64,000 bases of DNA from Rubrobacter indicoceani (lineage in GTDB: Bacteria > Actinomycetota > Rubrobacteria > Rubrobacterales > Rubrobacteraceae): NCBI RefSeq assembly GCF_003568865.1, contig NZ_CP031115.1, forward strand, positions 2,170,001 to 2,234,000, read 5' to 3'. This document shows, in pieces, positions 49,701-58,674 of this stretch. A program made the position numbers and the translations under genes. Below the pieces are notes generated by a model. It was not told the DNA's origin, made no database searches, and saw only the letters and a list, made by a program, of their open reading frames with translations. Numbering within the stretch: the stretch's first letter is position 1; each line of letters opens with the position of its first letter.

Positions 49701-52700
49701 ATGGCGGATACAACGGATACGAAAAAGACCGGTGCGGGCTTTGAGCGGGTCTCGCCGAAGGTGGATTTCCCTCAGATGGAGCGCGACATCCTGGAGTTCT
49801 GGAGGGGGAACCGGGCTTTCAGGGAATCCGTCGAGAGCCGCCCGGAGGACAAGCGCTACGTTTTCTACGAAGGCCCGCCGACGGCCAACGGCAAGCCGGG
49901 TTTCCACCACGTTCCGGCGCGGACCATGAAGGACCTGTTTCCCCGCTACAAGACGATGCAGGGGTATCGGGTCGAGCGCAAGGGCGGCTGGGACTGCCAC
50001 GGGCTTCCGGTCGAGATCGGGGTCGAGAAAGAACTCGGCCTCTCCGGCAAGAAGGACGTCGAGAACTACGGCGTTGAGGAGTTCAACCGCCTCTGCCGCG
50101 AGTCCGTCTTCCGCTTTGTGGACGACTGGCGCAGCATGAGCGACCGCATGGGCTTCTGGGCCGACCTCGACAATCCCTACCAGACCCTCGACAACTCTTA
50201 CATCGAGAGCGTCTGGTGGGCCTTGAAGACCCTTTCGCAGAAAGATCTCCTCTACGAAGGCTACAAGGTAACGCCTCACTGCCCGCGCGACCAGACCTCC
50301 CTCTCCTCCCACGAGGTCGCGCAGGGCTACAAGGACGTCGTTGACCCTTCCGTCTACGTGAAGTTCCCGCTCTTGGACGAGCCCGACACTAAGCTCATCG
50401 TCTGGACCACCACGCCCTGGACGCTTATCTCCAACACCGCCGTCGCCGCCGGGCCGGACGTAACCTACGCAATCGTCGAGCACGACGGCGAGCGGCTGAT
50501 CCTTGCAGAGGAACTCGTGAGTAAAGTTCTGGGTGAGGGTGAGCATAGGGTTGTGGATAAGGTCAAAGGTTCGGAGCTTGCCGGAACGCGCTACAAGCGT
50601 CCCTTTGACTACGTGGCCGTTGAAGCGAGCGACGCGACGTGGACGGTGCTGCTTGCGGACTACGTTACCACGGGCGACGGCACGGGTCTGGTCCACTCGG
50701 CCCCGGCGTTCGGTGAGGACGACGCGCGGCTCGGGCGCGAGAACAACCTGCCGACGATCCACCCCGTGAGACCGGACGGCACCTTCGACGAGCGCGTCGG
50801 GCCGTTTGGCGGGCGGTTCGTGAAGGACGCGGACGCCGGGATCATCGAGAACCTCCGCGAGCGCGGCCTGCTCCTCAAGGCCGAGGACTACGAGCACGCC
50901 TATCCGCACTGCTGGCGGTGCGGCTCGCCGCTTCTCTACTACGCAAAAAAGGCCTGGTACGCAAGAACGACAAAGGTGCTCGACAATCTTCTCGAAGAGA
51001 ACGAGAGGATCAACTGGGTGCCGGAGAACGTCAAGTGGGGCCGCTTCGGGGACTGGCTCAGAAACAACGTTGACTGGGCCCTCTCCAGAGAGCGTTACTG
51101 GGGGACGCCGCTGCCGATCTGGCGCACCGATTCCGGGGAGGTCGTCGTGGTCGGGAGCGTCCGGGAGCTTCGGGAGCTTGCCCTCGACCCCGATTCCGTC
51201 CCGGAGGACCTGCACCGTCCGTACATAGACCGCGTCGTTATCAGGCACCCCGAGACCGGGGAAGAGGCCCGACGGGTGCCGGAGGTTCTGGACGTGTGGT
51301 TCGACTCGGGCTCGATGCCGTTTGCGCAGTGGGGATTTCCGCACACGGGCGAGGAGGCGAAGGAACACTTCGAGCGGCAGTTCCCGGCGGACTTTATCTG
51401 CGAGGGGCAGGATCAGACCCGCGGCTGGTTCTACTCGCTGCTCGCGGTCTCGACGATGCTCTTCGGTCGGTCGTCGTACAAGACGTGCATGTCGCTCGGC
51501 ATCATCCTCGACGGCGACGGACGCAAGATGAGCAAGTCGCTCGGGAACATCGTCGACCCGTGGAGCCTCTTCGAGAAGCAGGGCGCGGATGCGCTCCGGT
51601 GGGCGCTGTGCACGGCGGCCGCACCGGGTAACACGCGGCGGTTCAGCGAGGATCAGGTAGACGAGGCGGTCCGCAAGTACCTCCTGACCCTCTGGAACAC
51701 GTACTCGTTTTTCGTGACCTACGCAAACATAGACGGCTTCGACCCTGCGCACGACTTTATCGAAAGACCCGAGCGGAGCCTTATGGACCGCTGGATTCTC
51801 TCGGAGCTGAACCTGACGATAAAAACGGTTACGGAACGGCTCGACGACTACGACGTGGTCGCTGCCGGGCGGGCGATACAGGAGTTCACGGACGAGCTCT
51901 CCAACTGGTACGTTCGCCGCAGCCGGAGGCGTTTCTGGAAGGGCGAGGACGACGCCGACAAAAAGGCCGCTCACTCGACGCTCTACGAGTGCCTTGTCGC
52001 GGTGACGAAGCTGAGCGCGCCGTTCACGCCGTTCGTGGCCGAGAAGCTGTATCAGAACCTTGTCCGAAACGTGGACGATACCGCCCCCGTGAGCGTCCAC
52101 TCGGCGCGGTGGCCGGAGTTCGAGGCCGCGCTCGTCGACGGGAGGCTCTCCGGGAGCATGGCCGCGGCCAGGCGCGTCGTGGCGCTCGGAAGAACCGCGC
52201 GAAACGCAACCGCCATAAAGACCCGCCAGCCGCTTCGCGAGGTCGTGGTCGTGGCGGGGGACGATAATTTCAGGGAAGGGGTCCTGAGCCTGAAGCCCAT
52301 CGTCCTCGAAGAACTGAACGTGAAGGAGCTTCGTTTCGGTTCGACTGAGGACGTAACGGCGTACGCGCTGAAGCCGAACCTCGGGGTCGTGGGGCCGAAG
52401 TACGGGCGGCTCGCACCGGAGCTGCGGCGGGTGCTCGCGGAGGCTCCACCGTCCGTCGGGGCGAAGGCGGCGGCCGGGGAGGATGTCGCCGTAAACGTCG
52501 AGGGGCGGGAGATCACCCTCACGCCCGAGGAGCTTCTTATCGAGCCGACGGAGCGGCCGGGGTACGCGCTGGAGCGGGAGCAGGACCTCGCGGTCGCGCT
52601 CCTGACGGAACTCGACGGGGAGCTCCGAGACGAAGGACTCGTGCGGGAACTCGTACACAAGGTGCAGAATCTCCGGCGCGACCGGGGGTTCGAGATCGAG

Positions 52701-52880
52701 GACACCATCGGCGTTACGCTCTCGGGCTCGGGGCGGGTCGAGAAGCTGCTCTCCGGCTCGTGGGGCGATTATTTCAGGACGGAGGTTCTTGCAGGGTCGC
52801 TTGACTTCGCCCCTTCTTCGGAGGGTGAATCGTTCACGGTAGAGGACGAAACGGTCGGGGTAGAGCTGGAGAGACTATAA
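49701..52880 (+). CDS. ileS: Isoleucyl-tRNA synthetase
   Basis: 1059 residues, class Ia synthetase. The HIGH-type motif lies near residues 66-75 (GKPGFHHVPART); WDCHGLPVE follows, then the editing domain. KMSKS is exact at 609-613 (DGRKMSKSLGN). The C-terminal anticodon-binding domain (YVRRSRRRFWKGEDD) is long, as in the eukaryote-like IleRS type 2, which tends to resist mupirocin. ATG 49701 follows GGAGG; upstream in-frame codons belong to the T-box leader. It charges tRNA-Ile and is controlled by that tRNA's charging state. Confidence 0.95.
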   Translation: MADTTDTKKTGAGFERVSPKVDFPQMERDILEFWRGNRAFRESVESRPEDKRYVFYEGPPTANGKPGFHHVPARTMKDLFPRYKTMQGYRVERKGGWDCHGLPVEIGVEKELGLSGKKDVENYGVEEFNRLCRESVFRFVDDWRSMSDRMGFWADLDNPYQTLDNSYIESVWWALKTLSQKDLLYEGYKVTPHCPRDQTSLSSHEVAQGYKDVVDPSVYVKFPLLDEPDTKLIVWTTTPWTLISNTAVAAGPDVTYAIVEHDGERLILAEELVSKVLGEGEHRVVDKVKGSELAGTRYKRPFDYVAVEASDATWTVLLADYVTTGDGTGLVHSAPAFGEDDARLGRENNLPTIHPVRPDGTFDERVGPFGGRFVKDADAGIIENLRERGLLLKAEDYEHAYPHCWRCGSPLLYYAKKAWYARTTKVLDNLLEENERINWVPENVKWGRFGDWLRNNVDWALSRERYWGTPLPIWRTDSGEVVVVGSVRELRELALDPDSVPEDLHRPYIDRVVIRHPETGEEARRVPEVLDVWFDSGSMPFAQWGFPHTGEEAKEHFERQFPADFICEGQDQTRGWFYSLLAVSTMLFGRSSYKTCMSLGIILDGDGRKMSKSLGNIVDPWSLFEKQGADALRWALCTAAAPGNTRRFSEDQVDEAVRKYLLTLWNTYSFFVTYANIDGFDPAHDFIERPERSLMDRWILSELNLTIKTVTERLDDYDVVAAGRAIQEFTDELSNWYVRRSRRRFWKGEDDADKKAAHSTLYECLVAVTKLSAPFTPFVAEKLYQNLVRNVDDTAPVSVHSARWPEFEAALVDGRLSGSMAAARRVVALGRTARNATAIKTRQPLREVVVVAGDDNFREGVLSLKPIVLEELNVKELRFGSTEDVTAYALKPNLGVVGPKYGRLAPELRRVLAEAPPSVGAKAAAGEDVAVNVEGREITLTPEELLIEPTERPGYALEREQDLAVALLTELDGELRDEGLVRELVHKVQNLRRDRGFEIEDTIGVTLSGSGRVEKLLSGSWGDYFRTEVLAGSLDFAPSSEGESFTVEDETVGVELERL

Positions 52881-52965
52881 GGTGCGTCCCAAACGGGTAT
52901 CATGTAATCTCCGGCGGAGTTGGTTCGTCGTTACGGCCCGGCAGAGATAGAACAGGGAGGTCTTC

Positions 52966-53436
52966 GTGTTCGGCAGCAAGAGCAGAGCGGAGAAGTTGAA
53001 GGAGCAGGCGGAGTACGAGGCGAAGGCGCGGCTGCCGCTCGCGACGATCGCCGCCGCAGCGGCGGGCGCGAGGCCGATCCTCGAACGGCTTCTCTACGAT
53101 GACGACCTCCGCAGGAACCTGCAGGATCTCGTCGAGTCCCTGCAGGACATAACCCACGAGGTGCAGGGTGAGCATCCCCGCGACGTGCTCTCCCGGCTCT
53201 GGGACGACGAAGAACTGCGCGGCAGCCTCGAATCCGCCTCGGCGGCGGCCCGGTCCGGCGGCAAGCGTCTGAGGGGCGACCGTGTGATCCCGGAGGACCA
53301 GGGTGGCCGCAAGGGCCGGAAGCTTTTCTGGCTGCTCGTCCTCGGCGGTCTGGCCTACCTCTTCCTCAGCCCGAAGACCGGCCCCGAGGCCCGGCGGCTG
53401 GTAAAGGAGACCGTCGGAGCCCTGACCTCCGACTAG
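52966..53436 (+). CDS. Hypothetical membrane-anchored helical protein
   Basis: 156 residues: a charged, helical N-terminal part (SRAEKLKEQAEYEAKAR), an Ala-rich stretch at about 27-36, an acidic helical middle, and one membrane segment near residues 122-136 (LFWLLVLGGLAYLFL), then a short tail. I do not recognise a family. GTG 52966 follows GGGAGG. It lies 85 bases past ileS and ends in a strong shared terminator. Confidence 0.65.
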   Translation: MFGSKSRAEKLKEQAEYEAKARLPLATIAAAAAGARPILERLLYDDDLRRNLQDLVESLQDITHEVQGEHPRDVLSRLWDDEELRGSLESASAAARSGGKRLRGDRVIPEDQGGRKGRKLFWLLVLGGLAYLFLSPKTGPEARRLVKETVGALTSD

Positions 53437-53462
53437 CCCGGCCAACCCGGTCTGGAACAACA

Positions 53463-53514
53463 GGAAACGACCCCCGCCCTCGGACACCGGGTTCTCCGGG
53501 CGGGGGTCGTTTCC
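53463..53514. terminator. Bidirectional terminator (17-bp stem)
   Basis: GGAAACGACCCCCGCCC pairs perfectly with GGGCGGGGGTCGTTTCC around an 18-base loop between two convergent genes. AAAC/GTTT near the base of the stem gives a T-rich side on each strand. Confidence 0.8.
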
Positions 53515-53531
53515 GTACGTCCGGCGGTCGG

Positions 53532-53984
53532 TTACGCGCTCTGCCCGGGGAAGATGTTTCTGGATTCGTGGTCGAAGGCGGCCCCGGCCCTCTCTCTGTC
53601 CTCGCCGTTGCGGTCCATAAACGAGACCCGCAGGGCGGCCAGACCGGCCATCAGCTCGTCCCACGCCCGCTCGGCCTTGTTGGCTGCGGTTTCGCTTTCC
53701 GTGCCGTCCTCCAGCAGGCGTCTGGACCGGCTGCCGTAGCGTTCGGCCCGGTCGAGGAGCGGCTGGTTTTCGCGGGTGTAGGCGAGGATCTCCTGCGACG
53801 CCCGGGAGAGCAGGCCCTCGTCGAGCTTTTTCGCCGGGCCCTGTTTAAGCGGGGTCTGTGAGGCACCGGCGTCCGGGGTTTTCCCGGCCCGGCCTTTCAT
53901 AAGGTCGGAGACCGCACCCCGAACCGTTCCGCCGAAACGCCGAAGGCGGGACGATATAGAAGACGTTATACTTTGATCACTCAT
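53532..53984 (-). CDS. Hypothetical charged helical protein
   Basis: 150 residues, soluble, rich in Arg, Glu, Ala and Ser; likely helical from about residue 55 on (LSRASQEILAYTRENQPLLDRAERYG). No signal peptide or known motif. The ATG lies at 53984-53982, sharing CATG with the ATG of the divergent lipoprotein gene; no normal ribosome-binding site is present. Convergent with the membrane protein gene past the strong terminator. Function unknown. Confidence 0.6.
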   Translation of the reverse strand: MSDQSITSSISSRLRRFGGTVRGAVSDLMKGRAGKTPDAGASQTPLKQGPAKKLDEGLLSRASQEILAYTRENQPLLDRAERYGSRSRRLLEDGTESETAANKAERAWDELMAGLAALRVSFMDRNGEDRERAGAAFDHESRNIFPGQSA

Positions 53985-54573
53985 GACCCTGATGATAAAC
54001 CCTCGCAACGCCGTCGTCGTGCTGGCGGTCACGTTTCTCTCGCTCGGCCTGTCCGGGTGCTCGCTTTTCTCCGGTTCGCAGGAGGAGGCAAGCACGGCCT
54101 TTGAGGCGGCGAACGCCTCCATAGACAGACACAACCAGCTTTTCGCCGAAGCCCGGGACACCTACGACGCGGTCAGGACGGACATAGAATCCGGAGAAGA
54201 CCCCGGCGGCCAGCGCAGGGACATAGTCCAGGCCAGACAGAACCTTCAGGAAGCCCGGGGGCATCTCAGAGCGGCGGGGGAAGAACTCTCCTCCATAACC
54301 GGGATGAACGTCGAAGAACCCGTCCGGGAGTACGCCGATACCTTTACCCGCGCCGTTGACGAGCAGCTAGCCGCCGAGGCCACGGAGGTCCGGTTCTACG
54401 AGCTGCTGGAGAGAAACCCCTCGCTCGACGGGAGCCGGGACGAAGCGCTCGAGCTTCTGGAGCAGGTCGGGGCCGGATACGCCTCCGCCGAGGAAGAGTA
54501 CGCCCGGGCGCAGAGGCTGGCAAACGAGAACTCCGACCTTATAAGCCCGACCGACTCCGGCAACACCCGCTAG
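53983..54573 (+). CDS. Hypothetical lipoprotein
   Basis: 196 residues. A lipoprotein signal peptide ends in LSLGLSGCSLF (Cys about 26); the mature part is helical and acidic (QEEASTAFEAANASIDRHNQLFAEARDTYDAV...) and would sit outside the membrane. No family recognised. There is no ribosome-binding site before ATG 53983; TATACT ends 10 bases upstream, so the message may be leaderless. ATG 53992 is an alternative. Its start overlaps the divergent gene (CATG) and its stop overlaps the convergent DUF2079 gene (CTAG). Confidence 0.7.
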   Translation: MTLMINPRNAVVVLAVTFLSLGLSGCSLFSGSQEEASTAFEAANASIDRHNQLFAEARDTYDAVRTDIESGEDPGGQRRDIVQARQNLQEARGHLRAAGEELSSITGMNVEEPVREYADTFTRAVDEQLAAEATEVRFYELLERNPSLDGSRDEALELLEQVGAGYASAEEEYARAQRLANENSDLISPTDSGNTR

Positions 54574-56150
54574 TCTTCCCCCGTCGCCTCCTCCGCCGAC
54601 GGTCCGACGCGCCGGAAGACCTCCACGCCCTGATCCGAGTAAACCTCCACGAACTCCCCGCTGCGTTTGATCTCCTGCGTTGACTGGAGGCTCAGAACGG
54701 GCTCTATCTGCGTGTCGTAGCCCGGCGCGCTCTCGTCAAGGACCACGTAGTCCGCGTCCAGAACCGTCGGGAAGAGGTAGAGGTAGCGGCGGTGCGCAAG
54801 ATGCGGCCCGATGTTGTTTGTCGCCGAGACCTTTGCACCGTCCGGTACCAGGGCTATCGCCTCGCGAAGGGCCTCACGGTGGGCCGCCGGGGATGGGTCC
54901 ACGACGGAGCGGTAGTTCGACGGCGCATGAAAGAACGGCAGCGGCCCGGAGAGAAACACCATCTGCCCGCCGAGAAGCAGTATCCCGACCGATACGACCA
55001 TCGGAACCTTCGAGACCGCAAGCGGCGCGACGGAGAAGTGCTCTATCCGCCCGAGGAGCCGCACGAGGGTTGCAAGCCCCGAGGCGGCGGCGACGTAGGT
55101 AAAAGGCAGTATCGCCGCCGAGTAGTGATAGTAGGTGTTCGTCATCTGGGGGCGGTCGGAGAGAAGGTTTATAGCGAGCTCCGAGGCCGGGAGTACGAGC
55201 AGGTGAGGGGCGAGCAGCCCGAGAAAGCCCGTCATCCCGAAAAGCTGGGCGAAGTACGTCCAGCGCGACGGGTCGAACATATACAGCAGGACAAAGAACG
55301 GATCGGTGATCGTGGTCGTGATCACCCCGCCGAGCGACCCTCCGAAGGCTACGTAGCGCTCCTCGACCAACGCGCTTGCCGCCGCGTCGGTGTTGAAGGC
55401 CGGGATCACGACGAGCATCGTCACGAGGAAAACCCCGACCCCGCCCAGAAACACGGGCGCGCCCCACCGCCAGCGACGCTCGATAAGGCACATGTAGACC
55501 CCCATCATCGCCACGACAAGCGAGATGCCCTCCTTGCAGGCGGTGGCGAGGACGGCGAAGACAAGAAACGGTAGAAGCCTTCGCTCAAGGAGGAAGTGAA
55601 AAGCGAAGAGCAGAAACGTCCCGGCGAGCATCTGGGCGTGGTAGTCGAAAAGGTTAGCGGCCTGGAGCCCGGGGTTCAGAAGGTAGGCACAGGCGATAAA
55701 CGCGGCGGGCCATTCCCGCTTTAGGAAGCGTCTTGCCAGCCAGTAGAGCGGAACGGCCCCGGCCCCGACAACGACCGCCTGCGAGACAAGAAGCCAGTAG
55801 GGCGTCGGGTAGATCCAGTAGAACGGCACGTAGAGCAGGAGAAGAAGGTCGGCGTGGTTTTTGAGTCGGGAGGTGATCTCCCCGGCCTCGTCCGTCGCTT
55901 CGAGGATTCGCCCGTACGCGGAGTTCCAGACGGCCTGATCCATGTTCCCGAGGTCAAAGCGCGAGGAGGCGAAGATTTCGTGCTTGTACACCGAGAGAAA
56001 GGCCATGAACACCCCGTAGACGACGGCGCACACGACAACGAACTCCTGCGGCCCGAGGTTCCGGGGCGAGAGGCGTTTTCCGAGGGAGGCGAGCATGCCG
56101 GAGCCGGGGGCCGGGAGACGGGGCCTGCGGGGTCGCTCACGAGTCTGCAA
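54570..56150 (-). CDS. DUF2079 membrane protein
   Basis: About 526 residues with roughly ten membrane helices and an extracytoplasmic C-terminal portion. The pattern MDQAVWNSAYGRILEATDEAG...LKNHADLLLLLYVPFYWIYPTPYWLL and NLFDYHAQMLAGTFLLFAFHFLLERR fits the DUF2079 family, GT-C glycosyltransferase-like proteins that may add sugars to lipid or surface polymers. TTG 56150 has GGAG at six bases and overlaps the upstream gene by 14 bases; ATG 56096 (MLASLG) and TTG 56189 are alternatives. Coupled to the propeller-protein gene. Confidence 0.75.
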   Translation of the reverse strand: MQTRERPRRPRLPAPGSGMLASLGKRLSPRNLGPQEFVVVCAVVYGVFMAFLSVYKHEIFASSRFDLGNMDQAVWNSAYGRILEATDEAGEITSRLKNHADLLLLLYVPFYWIYPTPYWLLVSQAVVVGAGAVPLYWLARRFLKREWPAAFIACAYLLNPGLQAANLFDYHAQMLAGTFLLFAFHFLLERRLLPFLVFAVLATACKEGISLVVAMMGVYMCLIERRWRWGAPVFLGGVGVFLVTMLVVIPAFNTDAAASALVEERYVAFGGSLGGVITTTITDPFFVLLYMFDPSRWTYFAQLFGMTGFLGLLAPHLLVLPASELAINLLSDRPQMTNTYYHYSAAILPFTYVAAASGLATLVRLLGRIEHFSVAPLAVSKVPMVVSVGILLLGGQMVFLSGPLPFFHAPSNYRSVVDPSPAAHREALREAIALVPDGAKVSATNNIGPHLAHRRYLYLFPTVLDADYVVLDESAPGYDTQIEPVLSLQSTQEIKRSGEFVEVYSDQGVEVFRRVGPSAEEATGED

Positions 56151-57381
56151 AGCTTCTCCACGAGTAGGAGGGCGGGGCGGCCCACTCAACCGCCTGCGGC
56201 GCGTCGAGGCCCGCGCCCCGCATCATGGTCGCGGCGGCCTGCGGCGACTGCACATCCGGTATGCGGCTCACCACTTCACCATCGTCCAGCCGGCGAACGA
56301 CGATCTCGGTCCCGCTCGTCGTGGCGACGTAGACGCCATCGTAGCTGACCTGCGGGTGTCGGCTTCCGGCTCCGACCGTTACCGGGGTCTTCTCGAAGCT
56401 CCAGGTCGCCGGGTCGAAGAGGCCAACCCCGGTGGTCTCACCGTCGGTCCAGAGCACAGCCATCCGGCGGTCGAGGTTCGGCACGGGGAGCGAGGGATCG
56501 TAGAGCCCGAGGCCGTCGGCCCCGGATACGGGCATCTCGGCGGTTCCCGCAAGGGCGGTAAGGCGCGACTCTTCCGGGCCCGCGCCGACGGGCCGCTCGT
56601 CGAAGACGGCGGTGTTCGAATCGAAGTTGTAGGAGACGCGCCCGACGCGGTTCTCCGTCCGGTAGACAACGGCCTGTCGGCGCTCGAAGAAGTCGTAGGC
56701 GGTGAGCGAAGCAACGCTCCCCTCGCCGTCAAGCCAGGCGTAGAGCGAGTTTCGGGCGGTCCAGGACGCCCCGAGGATCTCGGACCCGCCCTCACCCTCC
56801 GGCTCGATGTAGCGCAGGGAGGCTCCGCCTGCGGTGAGCACGGCGACGTTGGGCGGCCCCTCCCGGGAGAAACGCTCGGCCATAAGCCAGGTCCGATCGT
56901 AGGAATACCCGCCGTAGATAAAGGCCTCGCCGGGGTCCGCGGTCTGTATGAGGGCGTTCGTGCCGCGCACGAGGTCGGACCCGTAGAGGTCGCCCCGAAA
57001 CATCTCGCCTTCGCCCCGGAACACGGTGAACGAGAGGCTGCGGGAGCCGCCGTTCAGCAGGGGTGCTGTGGAGAACGCCCCGTCGTCCGGCCTGTAGACG
57101 GTCGTTCTCTCGCCGCCTTCGGGCGCGACGGCGTAGATGCCGCCGTCTGCGGAGGCGTAGATTATCTGCTGTCCCCGGCCGTCCGGAACGGCGGCCCCGG
57201 CGGCGACAAAGAGAGTGCCCAGAAGCGCGAAAACAACCAGACCGTAGCGGGCCAGCGCGGCGGCGAGCCCCGGTCGGCCTCCGAGCGCGCGGTCGAGCCG
57301 GGCGTCGGCGCGGCGGAGCAGGCTGTGAAGCAAGACCGTCAGACGGCCGACGAGGGCCGGTATCCGGGAGAGAAAGTTCAT
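56137..57381 (-). CDS. Hypothetical membrane-anchored beta-propeller protein
   Basis: 414 residues. One membrane helix near 48-64 (YGLVVFALLGTLFVAAGAAV) follows a basic cytosolic tail; the remaining 350 residues are repeated short beta strands (IYASADGGIYAVAPEGGERTTVY, LGLYDPSLPVPNLDRRMAVLW, RHPQVSYDGVYVATTSGTEIVVRRLDDG), a TolB/WD40-like propeller that would lie outside the membrane. No catalytic motif. Overlap with the DUF2079 gene suggests a common role at the cell surface. ATG 57381 is probable; no strong ribosome site is seen. Confidence 0.65.
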   Translation of the reverse strand: MNFLSRIPALVGRLTVLLHSLLRRADARLDRALGGRPGLAAALARYGLVVFALLGTLFVAAGAAVPDGRGQQIIYASADGGIYAVAPEGGERTTVYRPDDGAFSTAPLLNGGSRSLSFTVFRGEGEMFRGDLYGSDLVRGTNALIQTADPGEAFIYGGYSYDRTWLMAERFSREGPPNVAVLTAGGASLRYIEPEGEGGSEILGASWTARNSLYAWLDGEGSVASLTAYDFFERRQAVVYRTENRVGRVSYNFDSNTAVFDERPVGAGPEESRLTALAGTAEMPVSGADGLGLYDPSLPVPNLDRRMAVLWTDGETTGVGLFDPATWSFEKTPVTVGAGSRHPQVSYDGVYVATTSGTEIVVRRLDDGEVVSRIPDVQSPQAAATMMRGAGLDAPQAVEWAAPPSYSWRSFADS

Positions 57382-57516
57382 CACCCGAGTATATCCGAGC
57401 CTCCGGGCCACCCCGGTCTGCTGGCGCTCACGGCCCGGCGACGTTGCGCGGGGTCGCGGGCGGGGTGTATAAGTAAGGTTCTGGGAAAAGATGCAACCCT
57501 ATCGAGGAGGTACGGC

Positions 57517-57831
57517 GTGCTTGTATTTGTGGACATCCGGGTCAATACAAAGGACTGGACCGAGCAGGAACTCTGGGATGCGTGGGAAGACGAAGTCAAC
57601 GCCGCAGCCGGAGCCAACGAGGCCGGGAAGATCAAGAGCATCTACAAAGTCTCCGGTCAGCGGCGCGTCCTCGTTACGCTCGACGTCGACTCCCACGACG
57701 AGCTCGACGCCATCCTGATGAGCGGCCTCCCGATGGCCCACAACCTTGAGATAGATGAGATCCTCCCCGTCAGAAGCTACTGGGACTTCGCCGACGACGT
57801 GCGCAACCGCTGGGGAGCGGCGGGCTCCTAG
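57517..57831 (+). CDS. Muconolactone isomerase-family protein
   Basis: 104 residues of the muconolactone delta-isomerase (ferredoxin-like) fold: MLVFVDIRVNTKDWTEQELWDAWEDEV, then a central VSGQRRVLVTLDVDSHDELDAILMSGLPMA and a C-terminal EIDEILPVRSYWDF. The length matches the family. Muconolactone isomerase acts in catechol breakdown, but no other gene of that pathway is adjacent, so the substrate may differ. GTG 57517 follows GAGGAGG. Convergent with the DNA glycosylase gene, 12 bases away. Confidence 0.75.
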   Translation: MLVFVDIRVNTKDWTEQELWDAWEDEVNAAAGANEAGKIKSIYKVSGQRRVLVTLDVDSHDELDAILMSGLPMAHNLEIDEILPVRSYWDFADDVRNRWGAAGS

Positions 57832-57843
57832 CGGCTCAGCTCT

Positions 57844-58674
57844 TCAGGCAACCTGACAGACCGGACAGTAGTACGTTCCCCGCCCGGCGACGCGGGTCTT
57901 GAGGATCGCCGCTCCGCACCGCGGACACGGCTCGCCGGCACGGGTGAAGACATGCAGTTCGTGCTGGTAACGCCCCGTCTCCCCGAAGGCGTCGTGGTAG
58001 GAATCAAAGGTAGTGCCGCGCAGCTCTATCGCCCGTCTCAGGATGTCGCGGGTCGCGGTGTGGATGTCGCGCGTTTCAGTCGGGGTCAGGGTGTTCGCCC
58101 GGCGCGTGGGGTTGACCTTCGCGGCGAAGAGGACTTCGTCCACGTAGATGTTCCCGAGGCCGGCTACGACGGACTGGTCCAGCAGCATCCCCTTGATGTT
58201 TGCTTTCCTGCGAAACGCCGCTCCTAGGTGATCGAGCGTGAACTCCCCGGAGAACGGGTCCGGCCCGAGCCGCGAGACCAGCGGGTGGCGCTCCTCTTCG
58301 CCCGGCGCATACAGGTTGAAGTAGCCGAGCCAGAGCCGGGTGAAGGCGAGTACGACCGGGGGTTCTCCGGTGTCACCCTCGAACTCAAGGACGGCGGTGT
58401 TCATCCTGTCCGGCTCGGTCCACTCGGGGAGGCGCAGGACGCGGCCCGAGATGACGAGGTGCACGAGCCCCACGACCTCCCCGAAGTCAAGGACTATGAC
58501 CTTCCCGCGCCTGCCCGTCGAGACGAGCGTCCGCCCGACGAGCCTCTCGGGGAACTCTTCCATCGGGACGTTCGTGACGTCCGGGCGGAAAACGGCGGCC
58601 CGCAGGACGCGTCGGCCCCCGGCGAGGGTAAAGACATCCTCCGAGATAACGGTTGTTTCCGGGAGTTCAGGCAC
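57844..58674 (-). CDS. Fpg/Nei-family DNA glycosylase
   Basis: 276 residues. The N-terminal PELPET places the catalytic Pro right after the initiator Met (GTG 58674), which fixes the start. A conserved Lys is in RRGKVIVLDFG; GLGNIYVDEVLFAAKVNP is the helix-two-turn-helix; the C-terminal zinc finger is CPRCG...YYCPVCQ. It excises oxidised bases and cuts the abasic site. Whether it prefers 8-oxoguanine (Fpg) or pyrimidines (Nei) is uncertain. It overlaps the HAD gene by eight bases. Confidence 0.9.
   Translation of the reverse strand: MPELPETTVISEDVFTLAGGRRVLRAAVFRPDVTNVPMEEFPERLVGRTLVSTGRRGKVIVLDFGEVVGLVHLVISGRVLRLPEWTEPDRMNTAVLEFEGDTGEPPVVLAFTRLWLGYFNLYAPGEEERHPLVSRLGPDPFSGEFTLDHLGAAFRRKANIKGMLLDQSVVAGLGNIYVDEVLFAAKVNPTRRANTLTPTETRDIHTATRDILRRAIELRGTTFDSYHDAFGETGRYQHELHVFTRAGEPCPRCGAAILKTRVAGRGTYYCPVCQVA

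Noticed and set aside
49677-52658. A 993-codon minus-strand open frame opposite ileS
   Set aside because: Antisense shadow of a clear synthetase in GC-rich DNA; composition is Arg/Val/His-rich with no domain, and ileS accounts for the strand.
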